A stretch of 64,000 nucleotides of DNA from Tragulus kanchil (lineage: Eukaryota > Chordata > Mammalia > Artiodactyla > Tragulidae), in NCBI GenBank assembly GCA_022376925.1, contig JAIOJX010000026.1, positions 200,236,400 to 200,300,399 on the forward strand, given 5' to 3'. Made by a program: the position numbers and the translations under genes. How positions within the stretch are numbered: the first letter of the stretch is position 1; each line of letters starts with the position of its first letter. The notes under the pieces were generated by a model that did no database searches, was not told the DNA's origin, and saw only the letters and a list, made by a program, of their open reading frames with translations. Below are positions 49,711-62,014 of the stretch, one piece after another.

Positions 49711-51795
49711 CTTATATATGCTTTTAGTAGGAACAAAATATTTACCATTGATACATTAATAAAATAATAAAATAAATTGCCTTATGCTGAAAATCTCAAA
49801 TTCTTAGTTGAAATAAACCCGTTAACACCTTACTGAGCACAAGGTCTAGTTGATTGTAGTTAATAAAGAGGAAAGAGAAAAAACAGAATAATTATTGCCA
49901 AATCAATACAATTTCACAGATAAAATATTTTAAACCATGAGTACATTGGGGGGACAATGAGAAAAAGCATATTTGGTAGAGCCCTGATATGTATAGTTTT
50001 ACTATTTAAGAGATTTTCCTTTTTTCTTTTTAAGCTGTAGTAGATGCTTGACTTCTCTGTCACTTATTTTCACGCTTTGTGAAATTAAAAATGTTTTCTG
50101 GGAATTAATTTCTTAATCATATGAAACAATGCAACTTGTCTCAAGGCATGTAATTTACCAGAAAAAATTTGACTACAGAGTCTTGGAATGTCCTTCACTT
50201 TATTCATCTTATAGGATTAAACAATTTACTCCCAGAGAGTCATTTATTAACCTCAGAAGCAGATAAATTTTAAAAACAATACTTTGTATTTCTGTAGTAT
50301 TTATTTCCAGGATTGTGTTTTAAAAAATCCACTCAGTAGTATGCATGATGTAGTAGTAGTAATAGTTGCAGTCATAGCAGTGTGGCTTAGCAGTATGACT
50401 CCATGAAGGTGAGAGATACTTAGACACAAAGATCAGTTAATGCATAAGCTAAATCCATATGCAGGGGATTAAATAAAGCATGATCACCAAAGATTTTTGT
50501 AATAAATATTTGTTTTTTTGGACGCATATAGTTTTAAAGTATGGTAAGAAATATCAGAACACTTGGACTTTAAGTGATGAAGATTCTTTTGTTGTTTTGA
50601 GTTACTTAGATGAAGAGTTGTTAGTATCCACCATGCCTCTTTTATTTTTATATTTATTTTCATTGATGTTTTTATTCTTTGGCCTGTGTGGGCCTCTCAT
50701 TGCAGTGGCCTCTCTCATTGCAGAGCACCAGCTCTGGGCACATGCACCCCAGAGCTCTGGCTCAGTAGTTGGACACATCAGTCCAACTGCTCTGCAGCAC
50801 ATGGGATCTTCCCAGGCCAGGGATCGAATCGGCACCCCTTGCACTGCAAGGTGGTGTCCTTACCCACTGGACCACCAGGGAAGCCCCTTATATATGCTTT
50901 TAGTAGGAACAAAATATTTACCATTGATACATTAATAAAATAATAAAATAAATTGCCTTATGCTGAAAATCTCAAATTCTTAGTTGAAATAAACCCGTTA
51001 ACACCTTACTGAGCACAAGGTCTAGTTGATTGTAGTTAATAAAGAGGAAAGAGAAAAAACAGAATAATTATTGCCAAATCAATACAATTTCACAGATAAA
51101 ATATTTTAAACCATGAGTACATTGGGGGGACAATGAGAAAAAGCATATTTGGTAGAGCCCTGATATGTATAGTTTTACTATTTAAGAGATTTTCCTTTTT
51201 TCTTTTTAAGCTGTAGTAGATGCTTGACTTCTCTGTCACTTATTTTCACGCTTTGTGAAATTAAAAAAATGTTTTCTGGGAATTAATTTCTTAATCATAT
51301 GAAACAATGCAACTTGTCTCAAGGCATGTAATTTACCAGAAAAAATTTGACTACAGAGTCTTGGAATGTCCTTCACTTTATTCATCTTATAGGATTAAAC
51401 AATTTACTCCCAGAGAGTCATTTATTAACCTCAGAAGCAGATAAATTTTAAAAACAATACTTTGTATTTCTGTAGTATTTATTTCCAGGATTGTGTTTTA
51501 AAAAATCCACTCAGTAGTATGCATGATGTAGTAGTAGTAATAGTTGCAGTCATAGCAGTGTGGCTTAGCAGTATGACTCCATGAAGGTGAGAGATACTTA
51601 GACACAAAGATCAGTTAATGCATAAGCTAAATCCATATGCAGGGGATTAAATAAAGCATGATCACCAAAGATTTTTGTAATAAATATTTGTTTTTTTGGA
51701 CGCATATAGTTTTAAAGTATGGTAAGAAATATCAGAACACTTGGACTTTAAGTGATGAAGATTCTTTTGTTGTTTTGAGTTACTTAGATGAAGAG
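49451..51795. repeat. Tandem direct duplication 16 (about 1167 bp x 2)
   Basis: Bases 49451-50617 recur at 50628-51795 (offset 1177-1178). About 10 filler bases (50618-50627) separate them. Differences are run-length changes, for example AT-rich spots near 49470 and an A-run near 50088 versus 51266. The seam cuts through SINE copy C, giving a partial second copy. Confidence 0.97.
50628..50886 (-). mobile_element. CHR-related SINE, partial duplicate of copy C
   Basis: Second copy of 49451-49710. It begins at the duplication seam, so it lacks the tail and the left target-site duplication of the original insertion. This shows the duplication boundary is unrelated to retrotransposition. Confidence 0.85.
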
Positions 51796-51838
51796 GTACC
51801 ATGTTCTTTTTGTTACTTAGGGTGTTCAAAGGTTTTCT

Positions 51839-52041
51839 TATGTCCATGCCCAATCATGTCTGACTCTTTGGGACCCCATGGACTGTAGCCCACTCGGCTC
51901 CTCTGTCCATGGGATTCTCCAGGCAAAAGTACTGGGGAGAAATGGCATTTCCTCCTCCAGGGGATCTTCCCAACCCAGGGACTAAACCCATTTCCTGCAA
52001 TGGCAGGTGGATTCTTTACCACTGAGCCACCTCAAAAGCCC
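51839..52041 (-). mobile_element. Bov-tA SINE
   Basis: Complement orientation: ATGTCCATGCCCAATCATGT, CTGACTCTTTGGGACCCCAT, CTTTACCACTGAGCCACC, ending AAAAGCCC. Confidence 0.93.
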
Positions 52042-52662
52042 TCAAAGATTTTCACTTGACTTTAAATGATATGATGGTCCAGATTACATGCTAAGAGTTG
52101 GCCTCCTTTTTCTTGACTGGGTTAGGATCGGGGTTGTTTGTGATGCTGAGGAGTTGATCACCTTTAGTCAGGTGGGCTGTAATGCTCAGGTGCTAGGTGT
52201 ATGATTTTTCCATATCTATCTGAGGCCATTGAGGATAAAGGCCAAAAGTCTTCAGGGGAAGAATATATCCCAGAGTGATCACCTACTGATCTAATTTGCA
52301 TGGGGCTACCAGGACATAGGGATATCTGAGAGGAGTCTGAGACTAAATAGGGAATGCATTGGAGTAATGCTCTAAACAAAGAAACAGGTGAAAGGAAAAT
52401 CAGTCCATCTCTCCGGTGAAGTGTTGTCTGGTCCTCATTCATGAGCTTCCCAAAGACTCTGGTTGGGGGCTACTCAGGTGGGGGCAGGGACTCTGGTTGA
52501 GGTGTGTCTTCCTGATTTACTCTAGATTCAGTCATCTGTGTTCTCGTGGTGAATACATTCTGTTCTGCCAATCATATACTGAGATTGGAATTCCTCTGGG
52601 GATCTAATGATTTGTCCCCAGTGCACGAAAATCTACAGATAAAAGTCAGAAGACAACTATGC
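52042..52662. other. Noncoding stretch, nothing recognised
   Basis: Unique sequence up to the target site of the young SINE. No exon or repeat named. Confidence 0.5.
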
Positions 52663-52682
52663 CTTTAAAAATCCCATGTCAG
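52663..52682. repeat. Target-site duplication, left copy (20 bp)
   Basis: CTTTAAAAATCCCATGTCAG, identical to 53003-53022. Marks the SINE at 52683-53002 as a recent insertion. Confidence 0.95.
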
Positions 52683-53002
52683 GGCTTCCCCTGGTGGTCC
52701 AGTGGGTAAGGACACCGCCTTGCAGTGCAAGGGGTGCTGGTTCGAGCCCTGGCTTGGGAGGATCCCACGTGCCGTGGAGCGGCTGAACTGATGTGTCCAA
52801 CTACCGAGCCAGAGCTCTGGAGCGCATGCGCCCAGAGCCGGAGCTCTGCAACGACAGACGCCACCGCGATGGGAGGCCCACAGGAGCCAAAGAACAAAGA
52901 CGGATGAACACAGAGAAACCAAGGACCAAAAGAAGTGGCCCGCCTGCTCCCTTCCCTCCCCAACCCGACCCTCGCCCAAAATAAATAAATAAATAAATAA
53001 AT
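52683..53002 (+). mobile_element. Young full-length CHR-related SINE, copy D
   Basis: A 320-bp element with perfect pol III promoter boxes: A box TGGTCCAGTGG at 52695-52705 and B box GGTTCGAGCCC at 52739-52749, both matching the consensus. The body includes CCACGTGCCGTGGAGCGGC and a 3' extension rich in C, ending in (ATAA)n at about 52978-53002. Perfect 20-bp flanking direct repeats. It shares the 3' extension with copy A, so the two define one subfamily. Mobilisation would rely on LINE enzymes (inference). Confidence 0.92.
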
Positions 53003-53022
53003 CTTTAAAAATCCCATGTCAG
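53003..53022. repeat. Target-site duplication, right copy (20 bp)
   Basis: Perfect repeat of 52663-52682. Confidence 0.95.
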
Positions 53023-54247
53023 TATTTGATGCTGTTGAAACTTTCCCTGGCTACTTTGTCCACTGCTGTCATAGTCCCTAACTTCCCAGGGCTATCAACC
53101 AATGTTGTCAATGTATATTGAAACATAACTTGTTCAGTCAACAACACTTAGGGTAAAAATTCTTAGAGGAGTGTGCTTGTTTCTAGATAATGTGTTCATT
53201 TTCTTCCTGATCATATTTTATGTTAAAATATTAGTGGCAAAATTAAAAGTTGCCGTTCCTTCTTAAAATGGTGCAAGAACCCATTTCCCATGCTAGCATA
53301 CTAGTCAGTGATGTGTGCCTGATACAAGATTTGCCTTTGGTGACACTTGGATCACCTAGTTCAAAAAATTATATACAATGGAGTCTAGAAAAGCAAAAAC
53401 TAAAGTTTATATGGTTAAATTTTAAGGATTAATAATGAAAAAGTTAATTTTGTAAAAACCCTTCAACTATCTAAAACTATCAACAGAGGAAATGAATATA
53501 TTTAAGTGAATATTCTCCCTGCTGATACTTCCTATTTAAGTCCCTGATCTAAAAACAACTAACTATACTTGGATGAAATTTGTTTTTTATATAAAATGTG
53601 TAGCACATTTCTGTTCTGTTTCAACCATTTTTATGACTATCAGTTACTTCAAAGACACATATGGTAAGGGCTCCAGGTTACTACATCTTTAAAAAAGTTT
53701 TGGGTTAGCATTTGGCAGGTTTTCAGAATTCCTTTTTCTTGTTCTCAAGGCAATTGACTTCAGAAACTTGCCCGTACCTTCAGTTCTATTGCTTCACATC
53801 TTCTAGAGGCTGTGAGACCAAATAACCAAGCTGATTAAATATCCTTGAATAAGTACTACTTATGCATTATGCTTATGTACTTGCATTATGCTTGTGAATA
53901 AGCCAGCTTAGAGATCGCTACCGGGAATTCCTCTCACAGGTGAGAAGGCCAGCTACCTTGTCTTTTATTTTAGTTTACTTCTGGTTTCCCTATCCTGTTC
54001 CAGATGATGGAATTCACCCAAGGCCTGCTTGCCCAATACTTCATACACTTCAGTAGGTGTGGCATATGCAGGGGGAAAGCCAGGAGTTCTGGAGAGGATC
54101 TCAGTTGAAATTCTGGCTCTGTCATAATCCTTCTGTGTGACACTGGGCAAGTTACTTGACCTCCCAAGCCTTAGTTTCATCGACGGGAAAATGAGAATGA
54201 AAATAAACACTGTCCTTAGTTATTGTGAGGATAAAACGAGGTGTGTG
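53023..54247. other. Noncoding stretch, nothing recognised
   Basis: AT-rich unique sequence. Minus frames around 53965-54210 have no recognised domain. Confidence 0.5.
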
Positions 54248-56559
54248 GTATGATAATAGCTAATATTTATAGAGTATTTATTATGTGCCAGGTACACAGT
54301 TAGCACTCATAAATGGTAGCTCCTCAACACATACCTGGCTTTGTGCCCTTACCAGTTGGACTTTACACAATTAATCCACTGAAATCCTCAAACTACTTTT
54401 TCCAAATGCCATAGAAAATAACAAGGAGGCAGAAAGGAATGCATCAGAAAGACTACTCTGTACAGTCAACAGGTGAGAAATTTTACTTATATTGTATCAC
54501 CTAATCATCTCAGTAGCCCTTTGAAATAGGACCTATTATCTTCACTGTACGAATGAGAACTAAAAAAGGGGCAGAGAGGTTGTTTTATACACTTACATGA
54601 TAATAGATAAAGGAGTCACATAAGTAGAGCAAATATAGTACACTTGAGATTCTGTTACAGTAAATTACAATTCCGACATTAATAATCTAGTTAATTTCTT
54701 CTCATTAATTAGCAAGTCACCAGTCACATTTTCTTTTATAGAGTTAAAATAAAAAAAATGTAAAACATTTGTCCACATATTAAAAATAGAGATATCAAAT
54801 TCATTTTATTCTGCTTAACATAGATGTTCTCATAGATCCTTGCATGAGTAAAAGACTAAATTACTTTGTTTCACTCATAATACATACTGAGGCTTGTTTT
54901 TGCTGCCAAAACTGTTCTCTGGTTTAGAAAATTTCCCCTAGGTCATTTAGAAGTATTCCCAGAAAAGATGAAAATGCCAAAAACCTGGTTAAATTTTTTT
55001 TCAAGTATTGCACCAAGTATGGAAAGAATCTGGGAATCAAGAGTGTATATTTATCTGGTCACAAGGAGAACAGGGGTTATCTGAATGCCTTAGTTGACAA
55101 TTTCCCCTTTATTCTCTTGCTAATTTCATGTACGGTGTGATCAATCCTCCACCCTTTCTCTTATTTTCAATTTTATTCCTTATTCTCAGGAAGAAAGGCA
55201 CTTGAGAAAAATTTCTTCTGGGGATGCCACCTTTTCAAAGAAAGATGGAAATTAGATGTAGTAAATTTGTAATTCTCTTTCCATTTTTTAAAAGAAATAG
55301 CAGTCAGGTATTGGTCTGCTCTGTCACCTGGAGTCAGAAAATAGCTCCATGTGGTTTATCTAGTTTTTGATATCTCACACTTCAAGGGAAGGCATGAAAT
55401 AACGGAGGCAGTGTGTATGATAATAGCTAATATTTATAGAGTATTTATTATGTGCCAGGTACACAGTTAGCACTCATAAATGGTAGCTCCTCAACACATA
55501 CCTGGCTTTGTGCCCTTACCAGTTGGACTTTACACAATTAATCCACTGAAATCCTCAAACTACTTTTTCCAAATGCCATAGAAAATAACAAGGAGGCAGA
55601 AAGGAATGCATCAGAAAGACTACTCTGTACAGTCAACAGGTGAGAAATTTTACTTATATTGTATCACCTAATCATCTCAGTAGCCCTTTGAAATAGGACC
55701 TATTATCTCCACTGTACGGATGAGAAATAAAAAGGGTCAGAGAGGTTGTTTTATACACTTACATGATAATAGATAAAGGAGTCACATAAGTAGAGCAAAT
55801 ATAGTACACTTGAGATTCTGTTACAGTAAATTACAATTCCGACATTAATAATCTAGTTAATTTCTTCTCATTAATTAGCAAGTCACCAGTCACATTTTCT
55901 TTTATAGAGTTAAAATAAAAAAAATGTAAAACATTTGTCCACATATTAAAAATAGAGATATCAAATTCATTTTATTCTGCTTAACATAGATGTTCTCATA
56001 GATCCTTGCATGAGTAAAAGACTAAATTACTTTGTTTCACTCATAATACATACTGAGGCTTGTTTTTGCTGCCAAAACTGTTCTCTGGTTTAGAAAATTT
56101 CCCCTAGGTCATTTAGAAGTATTCCCAGAAAAGATGAAAATGCCAAAAACCTGGTTAAATTTTTTTTCAAGTATTGCACCAAGTATGGAAAGAATCTGGG
56201 AATCAAGAGTGTATATTTATCTGGTCACAAGGAGAACAGGGGTTATCTGAATGCCTTAGTTGACAATTTCCCCTTTATTCTCTTGCTAATTTCATGTACG
56301 GTGTGATCAATCCTCCACCCTTTCTCTTATTTTCAATTTTATTCCTTATTCTCAGGAAGAAAGGCACTTGAGAAAAATTTCTTCTGGGGATGCCACCTTT
56401 TCAAAGAAAGATGGAAATTAGATGTAGTAAATTTGTAATTCTCTTTCCATTTTTTAAAAGAAATAGCAGTCAGGTATTGGTCTGCTCTGTCACCTGGAGT
56501 CAGAAAATAGCTCCATGTGGTTTATCTAGTTTTTGATATCTCACACTTCAAAGGAAGGC
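54248..56559. repeat. Tandem direct duplication 17 (about 1146 bp x 2)
   Basis: Bases 54248-55393 recur at 55415-56559 (offset 1167, later 1165). Differences are several substitutions and indels in one 40-base patch (54538-54575 versus 55705-55740), plus a few at the end of the first copy. About 21 filler bases (55394-55414) lie between. Chained with duplication 18. Confidence 0.96.
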
Positions 56560-58720
56560 AAGGGTTATATCCGCTGACAGTGGTGCAAGCCTGTGCAAGC
56601 AAAAAAATCAAATCTTCCCTGACCCCTGCAGTGATCAGTATGTATATCCCGAAGCACAGAGATCTGATGACGTCTGTTGTGGTTTGCTGGTTCCCAACAG
56701 ACTTGATTCTGCAGGCTTGACTCAGGAAAAAGAATCCCACTAGCTTCAAGCAAAATTGTGCCCAAGGGAAGATGACTAATAAAAATACCATGGAATTGGG
56801 CTCCAGTGCTACTTTAGGTCTTAAGATTCTGTGTGTGTATTTGTATGTTCGCACCTGTGCACACCTATGTGTATTTCAACTTCATCATCCACATTCGGTG
56901 CAATCTTTTAGAATTCTTTGCAGCTTTAATACACCATTTAAGCCTTCAGGGAGCAATTTGGCATATACAACTGGTTTAACGTTCCACCGATATCCATGTG
57001 GACTCTCTAAGGTCAGACTTGGTTCTTAATTTATGGAGAAGTAAGAGAGGGCTGATATGTTTTATATATTATGAATTCAAAGAGATGAGGCTTTTGATTA
57101 GAAATATTAATCACCAACCTTTAATTTCACTTGTAATTCATATTCTACCTGCTTTCAAAATAACCCCAGTATCTTTCTAGCTCTGTCTTGGTTATGCAAC
57201 TGCTGTCTGCTTTGGATGCCCCATCTGCAATACAGTGATAATAATACTTGCCACCTATGTCATTTCACGGTGGTGTCTTAAAACTAATGAATAGAGGCTT
57301 GCATGAGCCCGAAGGTCTTTGAACTACAACAGCTTTATAGCTTACAAATTATTTTCAATGGGGCTGAAAATTACATACTAGATACAGTTATACAAAGAAT
57401 TGCAAAATAAGAACATATTTGTAAATTATATAATTGAAGTTGGTTTAAAATCAATGAAATACGTATCACATGTAAGCACGTAATAAAAGAAGGAATACAT
57501 CCAAAAATTAGGAAATATTTCTACAGAAAAGCTTAGAAAAAATAATATTCTACAAAAGAATAAGCTTTAGCTTTAAATTCCTTGATCCCCTTGGGGCCCA
57601 TTTTTAAAAGAAATAGCAGTCAGGTATTGGTCTGCTCTGTCACCTGGAGTCAGAAAATAGCTCCATGTGGTTTATCTAGTTTTTGATATCTCACACTTCA
57701 AAGGAAGGCAAGGGTTATATCCGCTGACAGTGGTGCAAGCCTGTGCAAGCAAAAAAATCAAATCTTCCCTGACCCCTGCAGTGATCAGTATGTATATCCC
57801 GAAGCACAGAGATCTGATGACGTCTGTTGTGGTTTGCTGGTTCCCAACAGACTTGATTCTGCAGGCTTGACTCAGGAAAAAGAATCCCACTAGCTTCAAG
57901 CAAAATTGTGCCCAAGGGAAGATGACTAATAAAAATACCATGGAATTGGGCTCCAGTGCTACTTTAGGTCTTAAGATTCTGTGTGTGTATTTGTATGTTC
58001 GCACCTGTGCACACCTATGTGTATTTCAACTTCATCATCCACATTCGGTGCAATCTTTTAGAATTCTTTGCAGCTTTAATACACCATTTAAGCCTTCAGG
58101 GAGCAATTTGGCATATACAACTGGTTTAACGTTCCACCGATATCCATGTGGACTCTCTAAGGTCAGACTTGGTTCTTAATTTATGGAGAAGTAAGAGAGG
58201 GCTGATATGTTTTATATATTATGAATTCAAAGAGATGAGGCTTTTGATTAGAAATATTAATCACCAACCTTTAATTTCACTTGTAATTCATATTCTACCT
58301 GCTTTCAAAATAACCCCAGTATCTTTCTAGCTCTGTCTTGGTTATGCAACTGCTGTCTGCTTTGGATGCCCCATCTGCAATACAGTGATAATAATACTTG
58401 CCACCTATGTCATTTCACGGTGGTGTCTTAAAACTAATGAATAGAGGCTTGCATGAGCCCGAAGGTCTTTGAACTACAACAGCTTTATAGCTTACAAATT
58501 ATTTTCAATGGGGCTGAAAATTACATACTAGATACAGTTATACAAAGAATTGCAAAATAAGAACATATTTGTAAATTATATAATTGAAGTTGGTTTAAAA
58601 TCAATGAAATACGTATCACATGTAAGCACGTACATAAAAAGAAGGAATACATCCAACTTGCTAAAAACTTAGGAAATATTTCTACAGAAAAGCTTAGAAA
58701 ATAATATAATGAATATTCTA
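56447..58720. repeat. Tandem direct duplication 18 (about 1040 clean bp x 2)
   Basis: Bases 56451-57490 recur at 57601-58640 (offset 1150). The end of the first copy (57481-57560) is a corrupted form of 58631-58720, with dropped words (the AACTTGCT segment is missing), then about 40 unmatched bases to 57599. Chained with 17 and 19; the shared segments occur three times. Confidence 0.96.
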
Positions 58721-58825
58721 TGCAAATTAATATTGACAATGGTTATCAGCGTTGGTGGTACTATGGCTAATTTTATTTTCTTCTATATAGGTTTCTTCTG
58801 TATTCCAAGGTTCCTAAAAGTGGGG

Positions 58826-59072
58826 TGAAAGTGTTAGTAATGTAGCTGTGTAGTTAGTCGTGTAGTTAGTTGGCCGTGTAGCTGTGTAGTCATGTAGCTA
58901 GTATTGTAGCTGTATCCAAGGACTGTAGCCTGCCATGCTCCTCTGTCCATGGAATTGTCCAGGCAAGAATCCTGCAGTGGGGATCTCCAGGGGATCTTCC
59001 CAACCCAGAGTCTGAGCTAGGGTCTCCTACATTGCAAGCAGATTCTTTACTGTTTGAATCACCAGGGAAGCC
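58826..59072 (-). mobile_element. Bov-tA SINE with internal GTAG-rich expansion
   Basis: Complement orientation. Starts GGTGAAAGTGTTAGTAA, but the block that should read CTCAGTCGTGTCCGACTC is replaced by about 75 bases of GTGTAGTTAGT-like repeats (58843-58917). It then resumes normally at GGACTGTAGCCTGCCATGCT and ends ATCACCAGGGAAGCC. The copy at 59924-60170 is the same insertion, carried by duplication 19. Confidence 0.85.
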
Positions 59073-59528
59073 TTCAAATGAATATGTAGTTTGTCCAAAA
59101 TCAAGAAAATAATCTCAGATATCTTTATAAAGAATAACTGGGCATGATAGAAACAAGTGTCAGAACTTTTAAGAAAAAAGTCCTTTGAATTCTTAAAGAG
59201 TGAATTTGGGTTGGACATTAATGATATATGTGCCAGTAACATAGGACTTGTGTTAAAACCCAGTAGGAAGTTCAGAAAAACTATCATTTAAAGAATATAT
59301 TAAAAGTCTTTGTTCATAACTATAGTCAATTTTTCTTTTTTCCACAAGTTTGTATGGTGTGCCAGCAGTTTAACCTAGTCTTATCTATTTAACTAGCATG
59401 CTACTGAATGTTCATAAATTTAATATATTCAAAAAGTGCAAAAGGGCAGTTCTAATAAGTAAGTTATCCCTACTCCCCATTGTGCCTGTCACACTGGATT
59501 TCTTTGGATCTTACTAACATGCTTGTGT

Positions 59529-59655
59529 GTGTTACTTGCTCGGTCATGTCTGACTTTTTGCGACCCCATGAGTCCATGGAGCGCACTAGGCTCCTCTGTC
59601 CATGGAACTCTCCAAGCAAGAACACTGGAGTGGGTTGCCATTCCCTCTTCCTGGG
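59529..59655 (-). mobile_element. Bov-tA SINE, cut at duplication seam
   Basis: The start of the element (GTTACTTGCTCGGTCATGTC, GACTTTTTGCGACCCCATGA) is present, but the seam at 59655 removes the rest. Intact versions are 60627-60833 and 61808-62014. Confidence 0.88.
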
Positions 59656-59923
59656 CATTGTTTTTGTGTTACTTGCTCGGTCATGTCTGACTTTCTTAAA
59701 AACGTAATATCAGCGTATTGTAAGCACGTAATAAAAGAAGGAATACATCCAACTTGCTAAAAACTTAGGAAATATTTCTACAGAAAAGCTTAGAAAATAA
59801 TATAATGAATATTCTATGCAAATTAATATTGACAATGGTTATCAGCGTTGGTGGTACTATGGCTAATTTTATTTTCTTCTATATAGGTTTCTTCTGTATT
59901 CCAAGGTTCCTAAAAGTGGGGTG

Positions 59924-60170
59924 AAAGTGTTAGTAATGTAGCTGTGTAGTTAGTCGTGTAGTTAGTTGGCCGTGTAGCTGTGTAGTCATGTAGCTAGTAT
60001 TGTAGCTGTATCCAAGGACTGTAGCCTGCCATGCTCCTCTGTCCATGGAATTGTCCAGGCAAGAATCCTGCAGTGGGGATCTCCAGGGGATCTTCCCAAC
60101 CCAGAGTCTGAGCTAGGGTCTCCTACATTGCAAGCAGATTCTTTACTGTTTGAATCACCAGGGAAGCCTT
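59924..60170 (-). mobile_element. Bov-tA with GTAG expansion (duplicate copy)
   Basis: Second copy of 58826-59072, with the expansion preserved unit for unit. Confidence 0.85.
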
Positions 60171-60626
60171 CAAATGAATATGTAGTTTGTCCAAAATCAA
60201 GAAAATAATCTCAGATATCTTTATAAAGAATAACTGGGCATGATAGAAACAAGTGTCAGAACTTTTAAGAAAAAAGTCCTTTGAATTCTTAAAGAGTGAA
60301 TTTGGGTTGGACATTAATGATATATGTGCCAGTAACATAGGACTTGTGTTAAAACCCAGTAGGAAGTTCAGAAAAAAACTATCATTTAAAGAATATATTA
60401 AAAGTCTTTGTTCATAACTATAGTCAATTTTTCTTTTTTCCACAAGTTTGTATGGTGTGCCAGCAGTTTAACCTAGTCTTATCTATTTAACTAGCATGCT
60501 ACTGAATGTTCATAAATTTAATATATTCAAAAAGTGCAAAAGGGCAGTTCTAATAAGTAAGTTATCCCTACTCCCCATTGTGCCTGTCACACTGGATTTC
60601 TTTGGATCTTACTAACATGCTTGTGT

Positions 60627-60833
60627 GTGTTACTTGCTCGGTCATGTCTGACTTTTTGCGACCCCATGAGTCCATGGAGCGCACTAGGCTCCTCTGTCCA
60701 TGGAACTCTCCAAGCAAGAACACTGGAGTGGGTTGCCATTCCCTCTTCCTGGGGGTCTTCATAACCCAGAAATCAAACCCAGGTCTCCTGCATTTAAGAT
60801 AGATTTCTGACCATCTGTGCTACCAGGAAGCCC
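60627..60833 (-). mobile_element. Bov-tA SINE
   Basis: Near-complete complement: GTTACTTGCTCGGTCATGTC, CATGGAGCGCACTAGGCTCC, ending GTGCTACCAGGAAGCCC. Confidence 0.92.
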
Positions 60834-61807
60834 TCACTAATATGCTACTAATTCTCTTGTCTCTAGGTCTTCTCACATGCTGTTCCAACTTTCTGGAACA
60901 TTACTTGTACTCTTTCACCAGGCTCATTCCTACATATATGTTTGATTCTCACCCTTTCCACAAATAGTATCCTGATCTTTAGACCAAGTTTGATGGCCTC
61001 TCATGTGCTCCCCAGCATGGATGGCCATCCATGTTCACTCCCCACAGCATGCTGTCTTACCTACGATCTCTGGTATGAAAGTCATTTGAGGGCAGGGATT
61101 TCTGCATCTGGCATACAGAAAGTCTGACTCACTAGACAAGGACTGCCGTAACTTCTCCAATTCAACAACTACTCCTGTCTCTGGATTTGGGACGAGAGAG
61201 AAAGACCTCAGTCTTTGCCACTGTCATTATGCCTGTGTTTTTCTCCCATAAAATCACTAGTAAAAAGGGGAAGACAATTTTAAGATTTATTATATGGAAA
61301 TTTTAATTTAACTTGCTGAAATATGTATTTAGTTAAATTTGTTATGCATAAAAAAATACCCTGGCTTGCTCTTAGAGAAATGACTACATACACAGAGGAA
61401 TTTTAAAATAAAAAAGATGAAAAAGATTTTTTTTCTCCTTCTGACTATTGTTAAGTCTCAAAGGCAGGCATTTTGTTAGTTCTACACATGTTACATCAAA
61501 GATAACATGATTTGTGCTTCTTCTTTGAAAAATGTCCTTCATCTGTAAGTCATTAGCTTTTGCTTGGCTCTTTTGTTATATTGGATGAAATCCTTGAATG
61601 CTCCGTGTCTCCGTTTTTCTGACTGTAGAATGGGACTAAATTTATTCTCCACGGTGAAGATAATATTAGGAAAAAATTCATACTGGAATACAGATTATAG
61701 TTTTCAAAAAGTGAAAAAAAAAGGGCAGTTCTAATAAGTAAGTTATCCCTACTCCCCATTGTGCCTGTCACACTGGATTTCTTTGGATCTTACTAACATG
61801 CTTGTGT

Positions 61808-62014
61808 GTGTTACTTGCTCGGTCATGTCTGACTTTTTGCGACCCCATGAGTCCATGGAGCGCACTAGGCTCCTCTGTCCATGGAACTCTCCAAGCAAGA
61901 ACACTGGAGTGGGTTGCCATTCCCTCTTCCTGGGGGTCTTCATAACCCAGAAATCAAACCCAGGTCTCCTGCATTTAAGATAGATTTCTGACCATCTGTG
62001 CTACCAGGAAGCCC
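61808..62014 (-). mobile_element. Bov-tA SINE (duplicate copy)
   Basis: Same insertion as 60627-60833, carried by duplication 20. Confidence 0.92.

Larger units (their letters stand above)
58621..60753. repeat. Tandem direct duplication 19 (1035 bp x 2)
   Basis: Bases 58621-59655 recur at 59719-60753 (offset 1098). The 63-bp filler at 59656-59718 contains a re-reading of the nearby SINE text (GTGTTACTTGCTCGGTCATG). Differences are A-run lengths (near 58636 and 59277). Confidence 0.97.

Noticed and set aside
50480..50935. 151-codon plus frame as a gene
   Set aside because: It reads across a duplication seam and then through the complement of a SINE. The upstream half recurs at 51658 with a different continuation.
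52695..52749. A tRNA gene based on perfect A and B boxes
   Set aside because: The boxes belong to a 320-bp SINE with target-site duplications and an (ATAA)n tail. No cloverleaf with acceptor stem was recognised.
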